From Polynucleobacter sp. AP-Kolm-20A-A1 (GTDB taxonomy: Bacteria; Pseudomonadota; Gammaproteobacteria; Burkholderiales; Burkholderiaceae): a stretch of DNA of 64,000 nucleotides. The stretch's first letter is position 1, and each line of letters starts with the position of its first letter. The notes under the pieces were generated by a model. The model saw only the letters and a program-made list of their open reading frames with translations. It was not told the origin of the DNA and searched no databases. Location: assembly GCF_018688315.1 (NCBI RefSeq), contig NZ_CP061315.1, positions 124,001 to 188,000 on the forward strand, read 5' to 3'. Shown here one piece after another: positions 39,199 to 49,238 of this stretch. The translations under genes were made by a program, and so were the position numbers.

Positions 39199-40204
39199 GA
39201 CTGGTATCCAATTGACCTCTTGGGGTGAGCGTGTAAAGAGTCAGCTATCTGGCTTGGATGTGAAATCCTTTGGTCGCGTTGGCGTATTGTTGGGTGGAAA
39301 ATCTGGCGAGAGGGAAATCTCTCTGATGTCTGGTAATGGGGTGTTAGAAGCCTTGATGTCAAAAGGGGTTGATGCCCATGGATTTGATCCAGGTTTACGT
39401 TGCCCCACTGAATTAGCCAAAGAAAAATTTGATCGTATTTTTATATCCCTCCATGGTCGCTATGGTGAAGATGGCACGATTCAAGGATTATTGGAGTTGT
39501 TAGGTCTACCGTACACAGGCAGTGGTGTTTTGGCCTCGGCTTTAGCGATTGATAAGATTGTGACCAAGCAAGTTTGGATCAGCAATGGCTTATCAACACC
39601 GAAGTTTGAAGAACTCACCGCCGCCAGTGATTGGAACGCTGTTGCAAAAAATCTCGGTTTGCCCTTGATTGTCAAACCTGCAAACGAGGGATCATCCCTA
39701 GGCTTAACAAAAGTGAAATCCGTTGAGGAGCTCCCAGCAGCTTACAAACTGGCTGCGGGTCTAGATAAAAAAGTCATTGCAGAGACATGCATTATTGGTG
39801 ATGAGTTGACTTGTCCATTAGTTGGTCAAGGTGATGCAGCTGAAGCATTGCCTGTGATCAAAATTATTCCACCGCAAGCAAATTACGATTTTCATAACAA
39901 GTATTTCTCTGATGAAACTCAGTATCTTTGTCCGACAGGTCTGGCGCCCGAAGTGAATGCTGCAGTCCAGGACTTGGCGCTAGCAGCATATAAAGCCTTG
40001 GGTTGCCGTACCTGGGGCCGAGCTGATGTGATGCTGGATCAAAAAACTGGCAAGCCGTATTTATTGGAGATGAATACCTCACCCGGCATGACGTCCCACT
40101 CTTTGGTGCCAATGGCTGCTAAGGCTGCCGGTATCGAGTATGCAGATTTGGTCTTGTGGCTTTTGAGTCAGACCTTGCAGCAGAAAGAGGGCGCTAGCGC
40201 ATGA
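39191..40204 (+). CDS. ddlB: D-alanine-D-alanine ligase
   Basis: A 337-residue ATP-grasp enzyme: [52 protein letters not shown], and the metal site [16 protein letters not shown]. It carries an N-terminal extension of about 25 residues relative to E. coli DdlB; an alternative later start is possible. It lies between murC and ftsQ as in most beta- and gammaproteobacteria, with 4-bp overlap into ftsQ. Confidence 0.97.
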   Translation: MSKTGIQLTSWGERVKSQLSGLDVKSFGRVGVLLGGKSGEREISLMSGNGVLEALMSKGVDAHGFDPGLRCPTELAKEKFDRIFISLHGRYGEDGTIQGLLELLGLPYTGSGVLASALAIDKIVTKQVWISNGLSTPKFEELTAASDWNAVAKNLGLPLIVKPANEGSSLGLTKVKSVEELPAAYKLAAGLDKKVIAETCIIGDELTCPLVGQGDAAEALPVIKIIPPQANYDFHNKYFSDETQYLCPTGLAPEVNAAVQDLALAAYKALGCRTWGRADVMLDQKTGKPYLLEMNTSPGMTSHSLVPMAAKAAGIEYADLVLWLLSQTLQQKEGASA

Positions 40205-41058
40205 ACAACTTCATGGACCGGTTCGGAGAAATATTCTCCATGCTGATGTCGCCGCTCTGGAATCATCCAGAACGGATGCAAAAGCTTAGCCGTTTCTTGA
40301 TGCGCTGCTTTACTGTCATGTTGGTAGTTGGTGTATTGGTATGGCTGAGTCAACGTCCTGTCTTTGCGTTAAAGCAAATTCAGATTGAGCCAGTTGCAGG
40401 ACAAACGTTAAAGCATATCAATAGACCTATTGTGAAGCAGCAGGTTCTGGAAACAGTTCATGGCAATTTCTTTAGTGTTCGATTGGAAGATGTGAAGCGT
40501 GGATTTGAGAGTATGCCGTGGGTGCGACATGCCAATGTCCGTCGTGTTTGGCCGAATGGTTTGGTTGTCAGTATTGAAGAGCAGAAGCCATTTGGCACAT
40601 GGGGCGGAGCTGATAGCCACACCCTAATCAACTCACATGGCGAAGTCTTTGCTGGTCGAGTTTCGGAAGTAGGGGAAGACACACGCTTGGTGGACTTTTA
40701 TGGCCCCGAAGATTCGGGCAAAGAAGTAATGAGTTTGTATGAGAAAGCAAATAACTGGTTTAAGCCATGGGGCGCTGAAGTTACCAGTCTTGCTCTTACA
40801 GAGCGCTATGCCTGGCACGTCAAACTTTCGAATGGAATGAAAGTGGAGTTTGGGCGCGACGAAGAGAGCTCAGACAAAAACTTGACGGAAGAACGTGTTG
40901 CGCGCTTGTTTAAATATTGGCCGCAGGTACAAGAAAAGTGGGCGAATCGAATTGATGCAGTCGATTTGCGTTACGCAAATGGTTTTGCAGTTCATCTTGC
41001 GTCCGCAAGTTTGAAAAAGAATGAAGTGGATGGCAAAAAAAGTGAGCAGAAGCAATGA
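40201..41058 (+). CDS. ftsQ: Cell division protein FtsQ
   Basis: A 285-residue bitopic membrane protein: a cytoplasmic tail of about 35 residues, one membrane span (about 37-55) and a periplasmic POTRA domain (ALKQIQIEP..., [17 protein letters not shown]) followed by the beta domain with [11 protein letters not shown]. FtsQ recruits FtsL and FtsB. Position between ddlB and ftsA confirms it. The C-terminus is basic and polar. Confidence 0.95.
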   Translation: MNNFMDRFGEIFSMLMSPLWNHPERMQKLSRFLMRCFTVMLVVGVLVWLSQRPVFALKQIQIEPVAGQTLKHINRPIVKQQVLETVHGNFFSVRLEDVKRGFESMPWVRHANVRRVWPNGLVVSIEEQKPFGTWGGADSHTLINSHGEVFAGRVSEVGEDTRLVDFYGPEDSGKEVMSLYEKANNWFKPWGAEVTSLALTERYAWHVKLSNGMKVEFGRDEESSDKNLTEERVARLFKYWPQVQEKWANRIDAVDLRYANGFAVHLASASLKKNEVDGKKSEQKQ

Positions 41059-41067
41059 GGAATGGCA

Positions 41068-42297
41068 ATGAGTAAAGACAATCGTGACCTTTTAGTTGGT
41101 TTGGATATTGGCACCTCTAAGGTTGTTGCCTTGGTTGCTGAATTGGCCCCAGATGGTCAATTCAACGTAGTTGGTGTTGGTCAAACAGCATCCAAAGGAT
41201 TGAAGAAGGGTGTGGTTGTCAATATTGAGGCAACTGTTCAATCCATTCAAAAAGCGCTTGAAGAGGCCGAGGTAATGGCTGATCGTCAGATTGTGCAAGT
41301 CTTTACCGGTATTGCTGGTAACCACATTGTGAGTTTCAACTCAAGCGGTATGGTTGCCATCCGCGACAAAGAAGTTGGATCCGGCGATGTGGAGCGCGTA
41401 CTCGAGACTGCAAAAGCAATCAATATTCCAACTGACCAACAAATTTTGCACATCCTAGTTCAAGAATTCATTATTGATGGACAGGAAGATGTGCGTGAGC
41501 CAATCGGTATGAGTGGTTTGCGCTTAGAAGTGAAGGTGCATATTGTTACTGGTGCTGTCAGCGCTGCACAAAATATTGTGAAGTGTGTTCGCCGTTGTGG
41601 CTTAGAAGTTAATGACTTAATTTTGCAACCCTTGGCTTCAAGCTTGGCAGTGCTCACTGAAGATGAAAAAGAGCTAGGCGTTGTGTTGGTTGATATTGGC
41701 GGCGGTACCACTGACATTGCTATTTATTGCCAAGGATCCATTCGTCATACTGCCGTCATTCCAATCGCAGGCGATCAAATTACCAATGACATTGCAATGG
41801 CATTGCGCACCCCGACTATTGATGCTGAAGATTTAAAGATTGCGCATGGCATTGCTCGTCAAGATATGGCTGACCCAACCGCAATGATCGACGTGCCTGG
41901 TGTTGGTGATCGCGAGCCTCGCCCAATGTCTAAGCAAGCGCTTTCTGCTGTGATTGAGCCCCGTGTTGAAGAGCTATTCACACTGGTTAGAGGTGTAGTG
42001 CGTGACTCTGGCTATGAAGACATGGTTTCTTCGGGAATCGTATTAACTGGTGGCACTTCATTGATGCCCGGAATGGTCGAATTGGCTGAACAAGTGTTCT
42101 TGAGACCTGCTCGAATTGGCACTCCGGAATATCGCGGTCATTTGCATGAAGTGTTACGTAGCCCAAGATATGCCACCAGCATTGGCTTGCTGATGGAAGG
42201 CCAGGCGCAGTTATTGCGTGGCCGTCGTGTTTCTCAATCAGGCGCGTTGCAAGGAGTTATCTCGCGCATGAAGGAATGGTTTGCAGGAAATTTTTAA
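41068..42297 (+). CDS. ftsA: Cell division protein FtsA
   Basis: A 409-residue actin-like membrane tether of FtsZ. ATPase motifs: DLLVGLDIGTSKVVALV, GVVLVDIGGGTTDIAI and SGIVLTGGTSLMPGM. The C-terminus ends with the amphipathic membrane-targeting helix (ISRMKEWFAGNF). ATG 41068 is preferred to 41062 since the GAGG at 41057-41060 is seven bases upstream. It follows ftsQ by 9 bp. Confidence 0.97.
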   Translation: MSKDNRDLLVGLDIGTSKVVALVAELAPDGQFNVVGVGQTASKGLKKGVVVNIEATVQSIQKALEEAEVMADRQIVQVFTGIAGNHIVSFNSSGMVAIRDKEVGSGDVERVLETAKAINIPTDQQILHILVQEFIIDGQEDVREPIGMSGLRLEVKVHIVTGAVSAAQNIVKCVRRCGLEVNDLILQPLASSLAVLTEDEKELGVVLVDIGGGTTDIAIYCQGSIRHTAVIPIAGDQITNDIAMALRTPTIDAEDLKIAHGIARQDMADPTAMIDVPGVGDREPRPMSKQALSAVIEPRVEELFTLVRGVVRDSGYEDMVSSGIVLTGGTSLMPGMVELAEQVFLRPARIGTPEYRGHLHEVLRSPRYATSIGLLMEGQAQLLRGRRVSQSGALQGVISRMKEWFAGNF

Positions 42298-42345
42298 GTT
42301 TTTTCGTCGTCGTCAATGTAGTACGTTTATTACCTAGGAGGGTAT

Positions 42346-43686
42346 ATGGAATTTGAAATGTTAGATCAAGAAGTAGCTGGCAAGACCATTATTAAAGTGG
42401 TTGGAGTCGGTGGTGCTGGTGGTAATGCTGTTCAGCACATGATCCGTCGTGGTGTTAATGGCGTAGAGTTCATTTGCATGAACACCGATGCTGGCGCTTT
42501 ACAGCGTTCTGAGGCATCTGTGAATTTGCAACTGGGCTCTAGCGGATTAGGTGCTGGCGCTAAACCAGAAATCGGTGCAGCTTCAGCTGAAGAAGCCCGT
42601 GCTCGTATTGCAGATACATTGCAAGGCGCGCACATGGTGTTCATCACTGCTGGTATGGGCGGTGGCACTGGCACTGGTGCTGCTCCAATCGTGGCTCAAG
42701 TAGCTAAGGAAATGGGTATCTTGACCGTTGGCGTGATTAGCAAGCCGTTTGATTTTGAGGGTGTAAAGCGTTTGAAGGTTGCTGAGAACGGTGCTGCTGA
42801 ACTCGAGTCATATGTGGATTCATTAATTGTTGTGCTCAACGAAAAACTCTTTGAAGTAATGGGTGAAGATGCTGAGTTCGACAAGGCATTTGCATGCGCA
42901 GATGACGTATTGCACAACGCAGTTTCTGGTATTGCAGAAATCATCAATGTTCAAGGTTTGATTAACGTTGACTTTGAAGACGTAAAAACTGTGATGGGCG
43001 AGCAAGGCAAGGCCATGATGGGTACTGCAACTGTTTCTGGCATGGATCGTGCTCGTTTGGCTGCAGAAGCCGCTGTTGCTTCTCCATTGCTCGAGGGTGT
43101 TGATTTATCAGGTGCGCGTGGCGTATTGGTGAACATTACTGCAAGTCGTTCATTAAAGTTGTCTGAAACTCGTGAAGTGATGGCCGCGATTCGTGGTTAC
43201 GCTGCCGATGACGCTACTGTGATCTTCGGTACTGTGTACGACGAGAGCTTAGGCGATGCATTGCGTGTGACGGTTGTTGCTACTGGCTTGAATAATCCAC
43301 AAGCTCGTCAAAATCATCAACCAGAAGTAGTGTGGAGACAGGCTACTGGTACACATGATGCAATGCCAACTATGGCTGATCTAAATAGCTTTGCGCCTGC
43401 AAGTGCATCTGCAGCAATGAGCAAGGTCAGTTTAGATTCAGCTTTGTCCACTAGTGCTGGATTGGCGATGACAGGTACTGGCAGTGCCCCTGCAATGGCG
43501 GCTCAACCTGCTAGTGCTGGCGTTGACTACAGCCAATATGATTTGCCACGTGTTTTTCGTAGCTCTCGTGAAGCGACTCCTGCGCCTACATTAGGTGCAG
43601 ATAGCTCCCCGCAGGCTAAATCCATGTTGGACAAAGGGGCTGATTACTATGAAATCCCAGCCTTTTTGCGTAAGCAAGCAGATTAA
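42346..43686 (+). CDS. ftsZ: Cell division protein FtsZ
   Basis: A 446-residue tubulin homologue that forms the Z-ring. GTP-binding motifs: [15 protein letters not shown], the tubulin signature [15 protein letters not shown], the [11 protein letters not shown] synergy-loop region. A variable linker (about 330-430) precedes the conserved C-terminal peptide [12 protein letters not shown], which binds FtsA and ZipA. AGGAGGG sits just before the ATG. Last division gene of the operon. Confidence 0.99.
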   Translation: MEFEMLDQEVAGKTIIKVVGVGGAGGNAVQHMIRRGVNGVEFICMNTDAGALQRSEASVNLQLGSSGLGAGAKPEIGAASAEEARARIADTLQGAHMVFITAGMGGGTGTGAAPIVAQVAKEMGILTVGVISKPFDFEGVKRLKVAENGAAELESYVDSLIVVLNEKLFEVMGEDAEFDKAFACADDVLHNAVSGIAEIINVQGLINVDFEDVKTVMGEQGKAMMGTATVSGMDRARLAAEAAVASPLLEGVDLSGARGVLVNITASRSLKLSETREVMAAIRGYAADDATVIFGTVYDESLGDALRVTVVATGLNNPQARQNHQPEVVWRQATGTHDAMPTMADLNSFAPASASAAMSKVSLDSALSTSAGLAMTGTGSAPAMAAQPASAGVDYSQYDLPRVFRSSREATPAPTLGADSSPQAKSMLDKGADYYEIPAFLRKQAD

Positions 43687-43717
43687 TTGGCTGCTTAATA
43701 CAATAGGTAATTGCGAA

Positions 43718-43768
43718 ATGCCAGCGCGGCGCCCCTCCGGACGACGAATCCCGCGCTTGCGTTGGCAT
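43718..43768 (+). other. GC-rich foldable element between ftsZ and the peroxiredoxin gene
   Basis: An outer stem (ATGCCA 43718-43723 with TGGCAT 43763-43768) and an inner stem (GCGCGG 43724-43729 with CCGCGC 43751-43756) share one side directly, with a six-base bulge on the other. The 21-base loop holds CCCCTCC followed by GGA. No T-run follows, so it is not a standard terminator. It could be a processing site, a leader element or a small RNA. Confidence 0.4.
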
Positions 43769-43798
43769 GCTTACTAACAATTATTTATTGGAGATGTC

Positions 43799-44299
43799 AT
43801 GATTGCTGTTGGACAAAAATTACCAAACGCTACGCTTTATGAGTTTTTTGACGAAGAGAGCGAAGGCTGCTCCTTGGGGCCAAATGCATTTGAAGTTGAG
43901 AAATTGGCAGCAGGAAAAAAAATTGTGATCTTTGCTTTGCCTGGTGCCTTTACACCAACTTGTTCTGCAAAGCATGTACCTGGATATGTAGAGCACGCTG
44001 ATGCGATCAAAGCAAAAGGCGTTGATGAAATCTGGTGTATTTCCGTGAATGACCCATTTGTGATGGGCGCATGGGGACGCGACCAAAAGGTTGGTAAAAA
44101 GATTCGCATGTTAGGTGACGGTAGTGCTGAGTTCACCAAGAAGCTTGGTTTGGAGTTGGATCTCACTGCCCGCGGTTTGGGTGTGCGTTCAGATCGTTAC
44201 GCCATGATTGTTGAAGATGGCGTAGTGAAATCTTTAGATCGCGAAGCTCCTGGAAAGTTTGAAGTGAGTGATGCTGCTTCTATTTTGAAAAAGCTGTAA
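43799..44299 (+). CDS. Peroxiredoxin, Prx5-like
   Basis: A 166-residue thiol peroxidase of the AhpC/TSA superfamily, Prx5 subgroup: active-site stretch FALPGAFTPTCSAKHVPGY with peroxidatic Cys55, and the WGRDQKVGKKIRMLGDG segment. This subgroup typically uses glutathione or glutaredoxin to recycle. It lies between ftsZ and lpxC; that insertion of a redox gene into the end of the cluster is common in related betaproteobacteria, as I recall. Confidence 0.93.
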   Translation: MIAVGQKLPNATLYEFFDEESEGCSLGPNAFEVEKLAAGKKIVIFALPGAFTPTCSAKHVPGYVEHADAIKAKGVDEIWCISVNDPFVMGAWGRDQKVGKKIRMLGDGSAEFTKKLGLELDLTARGLGVRSDRYAMIVEDGVVKSLDREAPGKFEVSDAASILKKL

Positions 44300-44343
44300 C
44301 TCAAATTTATTAATAGATACCCCCTGAATTTAGAGATATCAAG

Positions 44344-45258
44344 ATGATGAAGCAAAGAACCATTGCTGCTCCGGTGAAAACCGTGGGCATTGGTTTGCAC
44401 TCTGGCCGCAAGGTCACGATATCCATTAAACCTGCGCCAGTAAATTCAGGGGTTCAGTTTGTTAGAGTGGATACGCCTGAGCAGTCCGTTGTTCCTGCAA
44501 CTGCTTTGGCTGTATGCGATACCAGGCTTGCCTCCGTCATTCAAAAGGATGGGGTGCGCGTCTCCACAGTAGAGCATTTGTTATCGGCTTGTGCTGGTTT
44601 GGGCCTTGATAATTTATTGATTGAGTTGGATGGTGAAGAGGTACCCATCATGGATGGGAGCGCTGCATCATTCTTGTTTTTGATTGAGTCTGCTGGCATT
44701 GCTGAACAAGATGCACCACGTCAGTTTGTGGTGATTAAAAAGCCGATAGAGGTACGTGAGGGCGACAAGCTTGCACGCCTAGAGCCTTTCTTCGGATTCA
44801 AGTTAGATTTTACGATTGACTTTAAACATCCGGCCGTTGATAAAACAGGTCAACGATTTATTGTCGATTTTGCAGAACATGCTTACCGCAGTGAAATTGG
44901 TCGTGCGCGAACTTTTGGTTTTGCGCATGAAGTTGAGGCATTACGTGAAATGGGTTTAGCTCGCGGTGGAAGTTTGGATAACGCAATTGTTTTGGATGAG
45001 CACCGAATTTTGAATAACGAAGAACTTCGTTATGAGGATGAATTCGTGCGCCACAAAATCTTGGACGCTATCGGAGATTTGTATCTGATTGGCCACCCAA
45101 TTGTTGGGGCTTATGTAGCCGAAAAATCAGGCCATGCTCTCAATAACGCACTGTTACGTAAGCTTTTGGAAGATCCAAGCGCTTACGAAATTAGTCCATA
45201 TGCGCAAAATAAGGCGCCTGCGGCCTATTCTCAAGAGAACCAACCACTCTTTTTTTAA
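44344..45258 (+). CDS. lpxC: UDP-3-O-acyl-N-acetylglucosamine deacetylase
   Basis: A 304-residue zinc deacetylase for the committed step of lipid A synthesis. Zinc ligands are in STVEHLLSA (His) and [15 protein letters not shown] (His and Asp); [12 protein letters not shown] provides the catalytic-region Glu. Both domain repeats are complete. It lies 44 bp after the peroxiredoxin gene. A 12-base inverted repeat links the 5' leader (44321) and the coding start (44441), possibly by chance. Confidence 0.98.
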   Translation: MMKQRTIAAPVKTVGIGLHSGRKVTISIKPAPVNSGVQFVRVDTPEQSVVPATALAVCDTRLASVIQKDGVRVSTVEHLLSACAGLGLDNLLIELDGEEVPIMDGSAASFLFLIESAGIAEQDAPRQFVVIKKPIEVREGDKLARLEPFFGFKLDFTIDFKHPAVDKTGQRFIVDFAEHAYRSEIGRARTFGFAHEVEALREMGLARGGSLDNAIVLDEHRILNNEELRYEDEFVRHKILDAIGDLYLIGHPIVGAYVAEKSGHALNNALLRKLLEDPSAYEISPYAQNKAPAAYSQENQPLFF

Positions 45259-45274
45259 AGTACTAAGTTTTTAG

Positions 45275-45778
45275 CTACTTAGGCTTGTTCTGCAAAAGTC
45301 GTTCAACTGCCTTGCGTAGGTTTGAATCTGGCGCCAATTTATTTAACAAATCTTCCCAGGATTTCTTGGCTACCTCATTGAGGCCTTTAGGCTTTTCGCG
45401 TTTTTGAGCGTCGGGGCGCGGCTTTACTTCCCATGCTGGGGCGGCAGGCCTTACGCGCACTTTAATGGCACTGCAAACCAGGCCTAATTTTGATAACTCA
45501 TTGATTAGACTGGGTAAAATCTGTTGGAGTCGGCTGGCAATACTAGCGCTACCTACTAGTAAAAACAGCTCATTTTGGGCTCCTGACCGCCATCCCGCCT
45601 CAATTTTGGAGTTCAGGTGCTCTAAATCCAGCCTTCCTAGTGCCAGCCCAAGGATGGTCTTGAGTTTGGCCAAATCTTCGGTCTTGGCCAAAATACCCCC
45701 TAGACCTTCAGATTCCCGCAGGTAATCTAGCCATTCATGGGCTGCATGCTTGCGGGTGGGTTTAGGGCTAAAGTTCAT
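45275..45778 (-). CDS. dciA: DUF721 protein, DciA-like helicase loader candidate
   Basis: A 167-residue protein that looks like a DUF721/DciA member: a helical N-terminal region, the central block HLNSKIEAGWRSGAQNELFLLVGSASIASRLQQ typical of its KH-like fold, and a charged proline-rich C-terminus. DciA proteins load the replicative helicase in bacteria lacking DnaC. ATG 45778 is used; the frame is open to a TTG at 45826. It is divergent from secA, and in many proteobacteria dciA sits beside secA, which supports the call. Confidence 0.6.
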   Translation of the reverse strand: MNFSPKPTRKHAAHEWLDYLRESEGLGGILAKTEDLAKLKTILGLALGRLDLEHLNSKIEAGWRSGAQNELFLLVGSASIASRLQQILPSLINELSKLGLVCSAIKVRVRPAAPAWEVKPRPDAQKREKPKGLNEVAKKSWEDLLNKLAPDSNLRKAVERLLQNKPK

Positions 45779-45832
45779 AAAAAATGGGGTTGCGGGTGAT
45801 AAACTCAAGGACTTAATTTTCTTCAATATCCC

Positions 45833-48598
45833 ATGGTAATCGGTCTTCTTAAAACCCTGGTCGGCAGTCGTAACGACCGCCTCTTAAAACAGTATCGCAA
45901 AGTCGTTGCCAAGGTTGGCGCTTTTGAGGCTAGCCTGCAATCTTTGGATGACGCTGCGCTTGCAGCCAAAACGGCTGAATTTAAGTCCCGTTTGGCTGCT
46001 GGAGAGTCTTTAGACGACATCACTGCTGAAGCATTTGCAGTAGTTCGTGAGGCCAGCACTCGCGTCATGAAGATGCGTCACTTTGATGCACAGATATTGG
46101 GTGGCTTAGCTTTACATCAAGGCAAGATTGCTGAAATGGGCACCGGCGAAGGTAAGACCTTAACGGCTACTCTTCCTGTTTACCTCAACGCATTAACCGG
46201 CAAAGGTGTGCATGTTGTAACGGTAAACGATTACTTGGCACAGCGTGATGCTGAGTGGATGTCGAAGTTATATAACTTCCTGGGTATGAAGGTTGGCATC
46301 AATTTATCCCAGATGGATCATGCAACCAAACAAGAAGCGTATGCTGCCGATATTACTTACGGCACGAATAACGAATTTGGTTTTGATTATCTGCGTGACA
46401 ATATGGTCCAAGATTTGGGTCAACGTGTTCAGCGCGGATTAGCTTACGCAATCGTGGACGAAGTCGACTCGATTTTGATTGATGAGGCGCGTACGCCATT
46501 GATCATTTCTGGTCAGGCCGAAGATCACACTGATCTCTATATCAAAATTAATGCGTTGCCTGCTCACTTAGATCGCCAAATTGGCGAAGAAAAAGCAGAT
46601 GGCACAGGCGTTGAGAAGCCTGGAGATTACTGGGTTGATGAGAAATCACAGCAAGTCTATTTAACTGAGCAAGGGCATGACAAAGCTGAAGCCGTACTGG
46701 TTCAGTTGGGTGCTTTAAATGACGGTGCTTCTTTGTATGCCCCGCAAAACATTACCTTAATGCATCATGTGTACGCAGCATTGCGCGCACACACTTTGTA
46801 TAACCGTGATCAGCACTATGTTGTTCAAAATAATGAAGTAATTATTGTTGATGAGTTCACTGGTCGTTTGATGCAGGGGCGTCGTTGGTCTGATGGCCTG
46901 CACCAAGCAGTAGAAGCTAAAGAAGGTGTTCCGATTCAGAATGAGAATCAAACCTTAGCTACCATCACTTTCCAGAACTACTTCCGTATGTACGGCAAGT
47001 TGTCAGGCATGACGGGAACTGCAGATACTGAAGCCTACGAATTCAAGGAAATTTATAACCTTGAAACTGTAGTGATTCCTCCCAATAGAATCAGTCAGCG
47101 CAAAGATCGTCAGGATCAGATTTTTAAATCTTCGCGCGAGCGTTACGATGCGGTTATTAAAGATATTGAAGATTGTTATCAACGCGGTCAACCAGTGTTG
47201 GTTGGTACAACCTCGATTGAAAACTCTGAATTAATTGCTGGCTTACTTGATAAGCGTAAGCTGCCACACCAAGTGCTAAACGCTAAACAGCATGCACGTG
47301 AAGCCGAAATTATTGCGCAAGCAGGCCGTCCAAAAATGATTACGATCGCCACGAATATGGCTGGCCGCGGAACTGATATTGTGCTCGGCGGTAACGTTGG
47401 CAAACAGTCTTCTTTGATTGAAGCTGACGATTCACTTTCTTCTGCAGAAAAAGCAAGCAAGATTAAGAATCTCCAAGACGAGTGGCAAAGTATTCATGAT
47501 GAAGTCTTAGCTGCAGGTGGTTTACACATCATCGGTACTGAGCGCCATGAGAGTCGTCGTATTGATAACCAGTTACGAGGCCGATCTGGTCGCCAGGGTG
47601 ATCCAGGATCTTCCCGTTTTTATCTTTCTTTAGATGATTCGCTTTTGCGCATTTTTGCGGGTGACCGTTTGCGCGCTGTGATGGAGCGCCTAAAGATGCC
47701 AGATGGCGAGCCAATCGAAGCTGGCATGGTGACCCGCTCTATTGAATCTGCGCAGCGTAAGGTTGAAGGTCGTAACTTTGATATTCGCAAGCAATTGCTG
47801 GAATATGACGACGTCGCAAATGATCAACGTAAAGAAACTTATCGCTTAAGAAACGAAGTTCTTGAGAGTAAAGATATTGGCGATCTGATTGCGAACTTGC
47901 GTGAAGATGTTTTGCGTTCCGTGTGCGATTTTTATGTGCCTAGTGAATCCATGGAAGAGCAGTGGGATTTAGCTGGTCTTGAAAATGTCCTGGCGAGCGA
48001 ATGGGGTCTTACTGTAGATCTGAGAAATTGGGTTGAGGCGGCAGATACCGTTGAAGACACTGAGATTGTGGATCGAGTTCTCCAGGCAGCAAAAGATGCT
48101 TATGACGCCAAAGTTGATTTATGTGGTCGTGAGTCATTTGCAGGTTTTGAGCGCTCTGTTTTGCTATATAGCTTAGATAGCCATTGGCGCGAACATTTGG
48201 CAGCTTTGGATCATTTGCGCCAAGGTATTCATTTGCGTGGTTATGCCCAGAAAGATCCTAAGCAGGAATACCGTCGTGAGGCTTTCGAGCTTTATGGTGA
48301 GTTGCTAGGCATTATTAAAAACGATGTTGTAAAAAACATCATGACCGTACAAATCAGAAGTGCTAGTGAATTAGATCAAGCATCTGAATCCATGAACGAT
48401 GATTTGGCAAAGCTTTCTGATGTTCAGTATCAACATGCTGATCCTGAGCAAGAGGTTGCCGGTTCAACAGGTGATCGTGGTGCTGCGATTGACATTCAGC
48501 CAGCACCGGTTCGAACTGGTCCTAAGGTTGGACGTAATGATCCATGCACCTGTGGAAGCGGCAAGAAGTATAAGAACTGCTGCGGCGCATTGGCTTAA
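45833..48598 (+). CDS. secA: Preprotein translocase ATPase SecA
   Basis: A 921-residue translocation motor. NBD1 with Walker [16 protein letters not shown] and Walker B region [17 protein letters not shown], the preprotein cross-linking domain, NBD2 with [15 protein letters not shown] and the [18 protein letters not shown] block, then the helical wing and scaffold regions. The C-terminus keeps the zinc tail [16 protein letters not shown] that binds SecB. A terminator follows at 48622. Confidence 0.99.
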   Translation: MVIGLLKTLVGSRNDRLLKQYRKVVAKVGAFEASLQSLDDAALAAKTAEFKSRLAAGESLDDITAEAFAVVREASTRVMKMRHFDAQILGGLALHQGKIAEMGTGEGKTLTATLPVYLNALTGKGVHVVTVNDYLAQRDAEWMSKLYNFLGMKVGINLSQMDHATKQEAYAADITYGTNNEFGFDYLRDNMVQDLGQRVQRGLAYAIVDEVDSILIDEARTPLIISGQAEDHTDLYIKINALPAHLDRQIGEEKADGTGVEKPGDYWVDEKSQQVYLTEQGHDKAEAVLVQLGALNDGASLYAPQNITLMHHVYAALRAHTLYNRDQHYVVQNNEVIIVDEFTGRLMQGRRWSDGLHQAVEAKEGVPIQNENQTLATITFQNYFRMYGKLSGMTGTADTEAYEFKEIYNLETVVIPPNRISQRKDRQDQIFKSSRERYDAVIKDIEDCYQRGQPVLVGTTSIENSELIAGLLDKRKLPHQVLNAKQHAREAEIIAQAGRPKMITIATNMAGRGTDIVLGGNVGKQSSLIEADDSLSSAEKASKIKNLQDEWQSIHDEVLAAGGLHIIGTERHESRRIDNQLRGRSGRQGDPGSSRFYLSLDDSLLRIFAGDRLRAVMERLKMPDGEPIEAGMVTRSIESAQRKVEGRNFDIRKQLLEYDDVANDQRKETYRLRNEVLESKDIGDLIANLREDVLRSVCDFYVPSESMEEQWDLAGLENVLASEWGLTVDLRNWVEAADTVEDTEIVDRVLQAAKDAYDAKVDLCGRESFAGFERSVLLYSLDSHWREHLAALDHLRQGIHLRGYAQKDPKQEYRREAFELYGELLGIIKNDVVKNIMTVQIRSASELDQASESMNDDLAKLSDVQYQHADPEQEVAGSTGDRGAAIDIQPAPVRTGPKVGRNDPCTCGSGKKYKNCCGALA

Positions 48599-48621
48599 AA
48601 CCTAACTTACCAATTATTTTT

Positions 48622-48651
48622 AATGGCTCGGATTTATCCGGGCCATTTTTC
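48622..48651 (+). terminator. Intrinsic terminator after secA
   Basis: Stem AATGGCTCGGA with TCCGGGCCATT (one G-T pair) is followed by a T-run. It lies about 25 bp after the secA stop and ends the secA transcript before the divergent-looking control region of the molybdenum hydroxylase genes. Confidence 0.85.
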
Positions 48652-48702
48652 TTGGTGAAATCCCTAATCTTTTAATTCGGCGAGCATTTGTCTTATCTGT
48701 CA

Positions 48703-48724
48703 TTATTTGTAAATGATCAAATAA
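48703..48724. promoter_or_regulatory. FNR/CRP-like palindrome upstream of the hydroxylase genes
   Basis: TTATTTG and CAAATAA are perfect seven-base arms around an eight-base spacer. Aligned on the FNR consensus TTGAT-N4-ATCAA, 8 of 10 bases fit (TTGTA and ATCAA). It lies 42 bp before the start of the 2Fe-2S subunit gene. This is compatible with an oxygen- or CRP-family controlled promoter. Confidence 0.4.
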
Positions 48725-48765
48725 GCTGCATTTCTTTTCGTTATTAAATTCACTAAGGGGGCGTC

Positions 48766-49224
48766 ATGGCCGTATCTTTTACTCTCAATGGCAAAGCGGT
48801 TAATTTTGAAGGGGATCCAGAAACCCCAATTCTTTGGGTACTGCGAGACCATTTAGATGTCACCAGTCCAAAGTACGGCTGTGGCGCTGGATTATGTGGC
48901 GCCTGTACTGTGCACCTTGAGGGTGCTGCAATTCGCTCCTGCTCAACTCCAGTTTCAGCTGCCGCTGGTAAGAAAGTGACCAGCCTAGAGGGTTTATCGG
49001 CCAAGGTCGGCAAAGCGCTACAAGACGCTTGGATTGAATTTGATGTCCCTCAATGCGGTTACTGCCAGACTGGTCAGATGATGTCTGCAGCAGATTTGTT
49101 AGCAAAGAAAAAACAGCCAAGTAGTGATGACATTAAAAATGCTATGAGCGGCAATATTTGTCGCTGCGGCACTTATTCCCGTATTGAAAAAGCAGTAAAA
49201 CGCGCTGCCGATAAATTGGCTTAA
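48766..49224 (+). CDS. (2Fe-2S) small subunit of a xanthine-oxidase family hydroxylase
   Basis: A 152-residue protein with two [2Fe-2S] sites: plant-type ferredoxin cysteines in KYGCGAGLCGACTVHLEG and a second set in the helical domain CGYCQTGQM and GNICRCGTY. It matches the small subunits of isoquinoline 1-oxidoreductase and aldehyde dehydrogenases of the same type. It ends 14 bp before the large subunit gene. No signal peptide: the folded subunit could ride with the large subunit through Tat. Confidence 0.92.
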   Translation: MAVSFTLNGKAVNFEGDPETPILWVLRDHLDVTSPKYGCGAGLCGACTVHLEGAAIRSCSTPVSAAAGKKVTSLEGLSAKVGKALQDAWIEFDVPQCGYCQTGQMMSAADLLAKKKQPSSDDIKNAMSGNICRCGTYSRIEKAVKRAADKLA

Positions 49225-49238
49225 GAGGGGCATTAAAT

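Noticed and set aside
43745..43760. GACGAATCCCGC in the ftsZ-peroxiredoxin gap, like a tRNA T-arm.
   Set aside because: No acceptor stem, D-arm or anticodon arm can be built around it.
45254..45294. CTAAGT-N8-ACTTAG repeat between lpxC and the DciA-like gene.
   Set aside because: Six-base AT-rich arms without a proper T-run; too weak to call a terminator.
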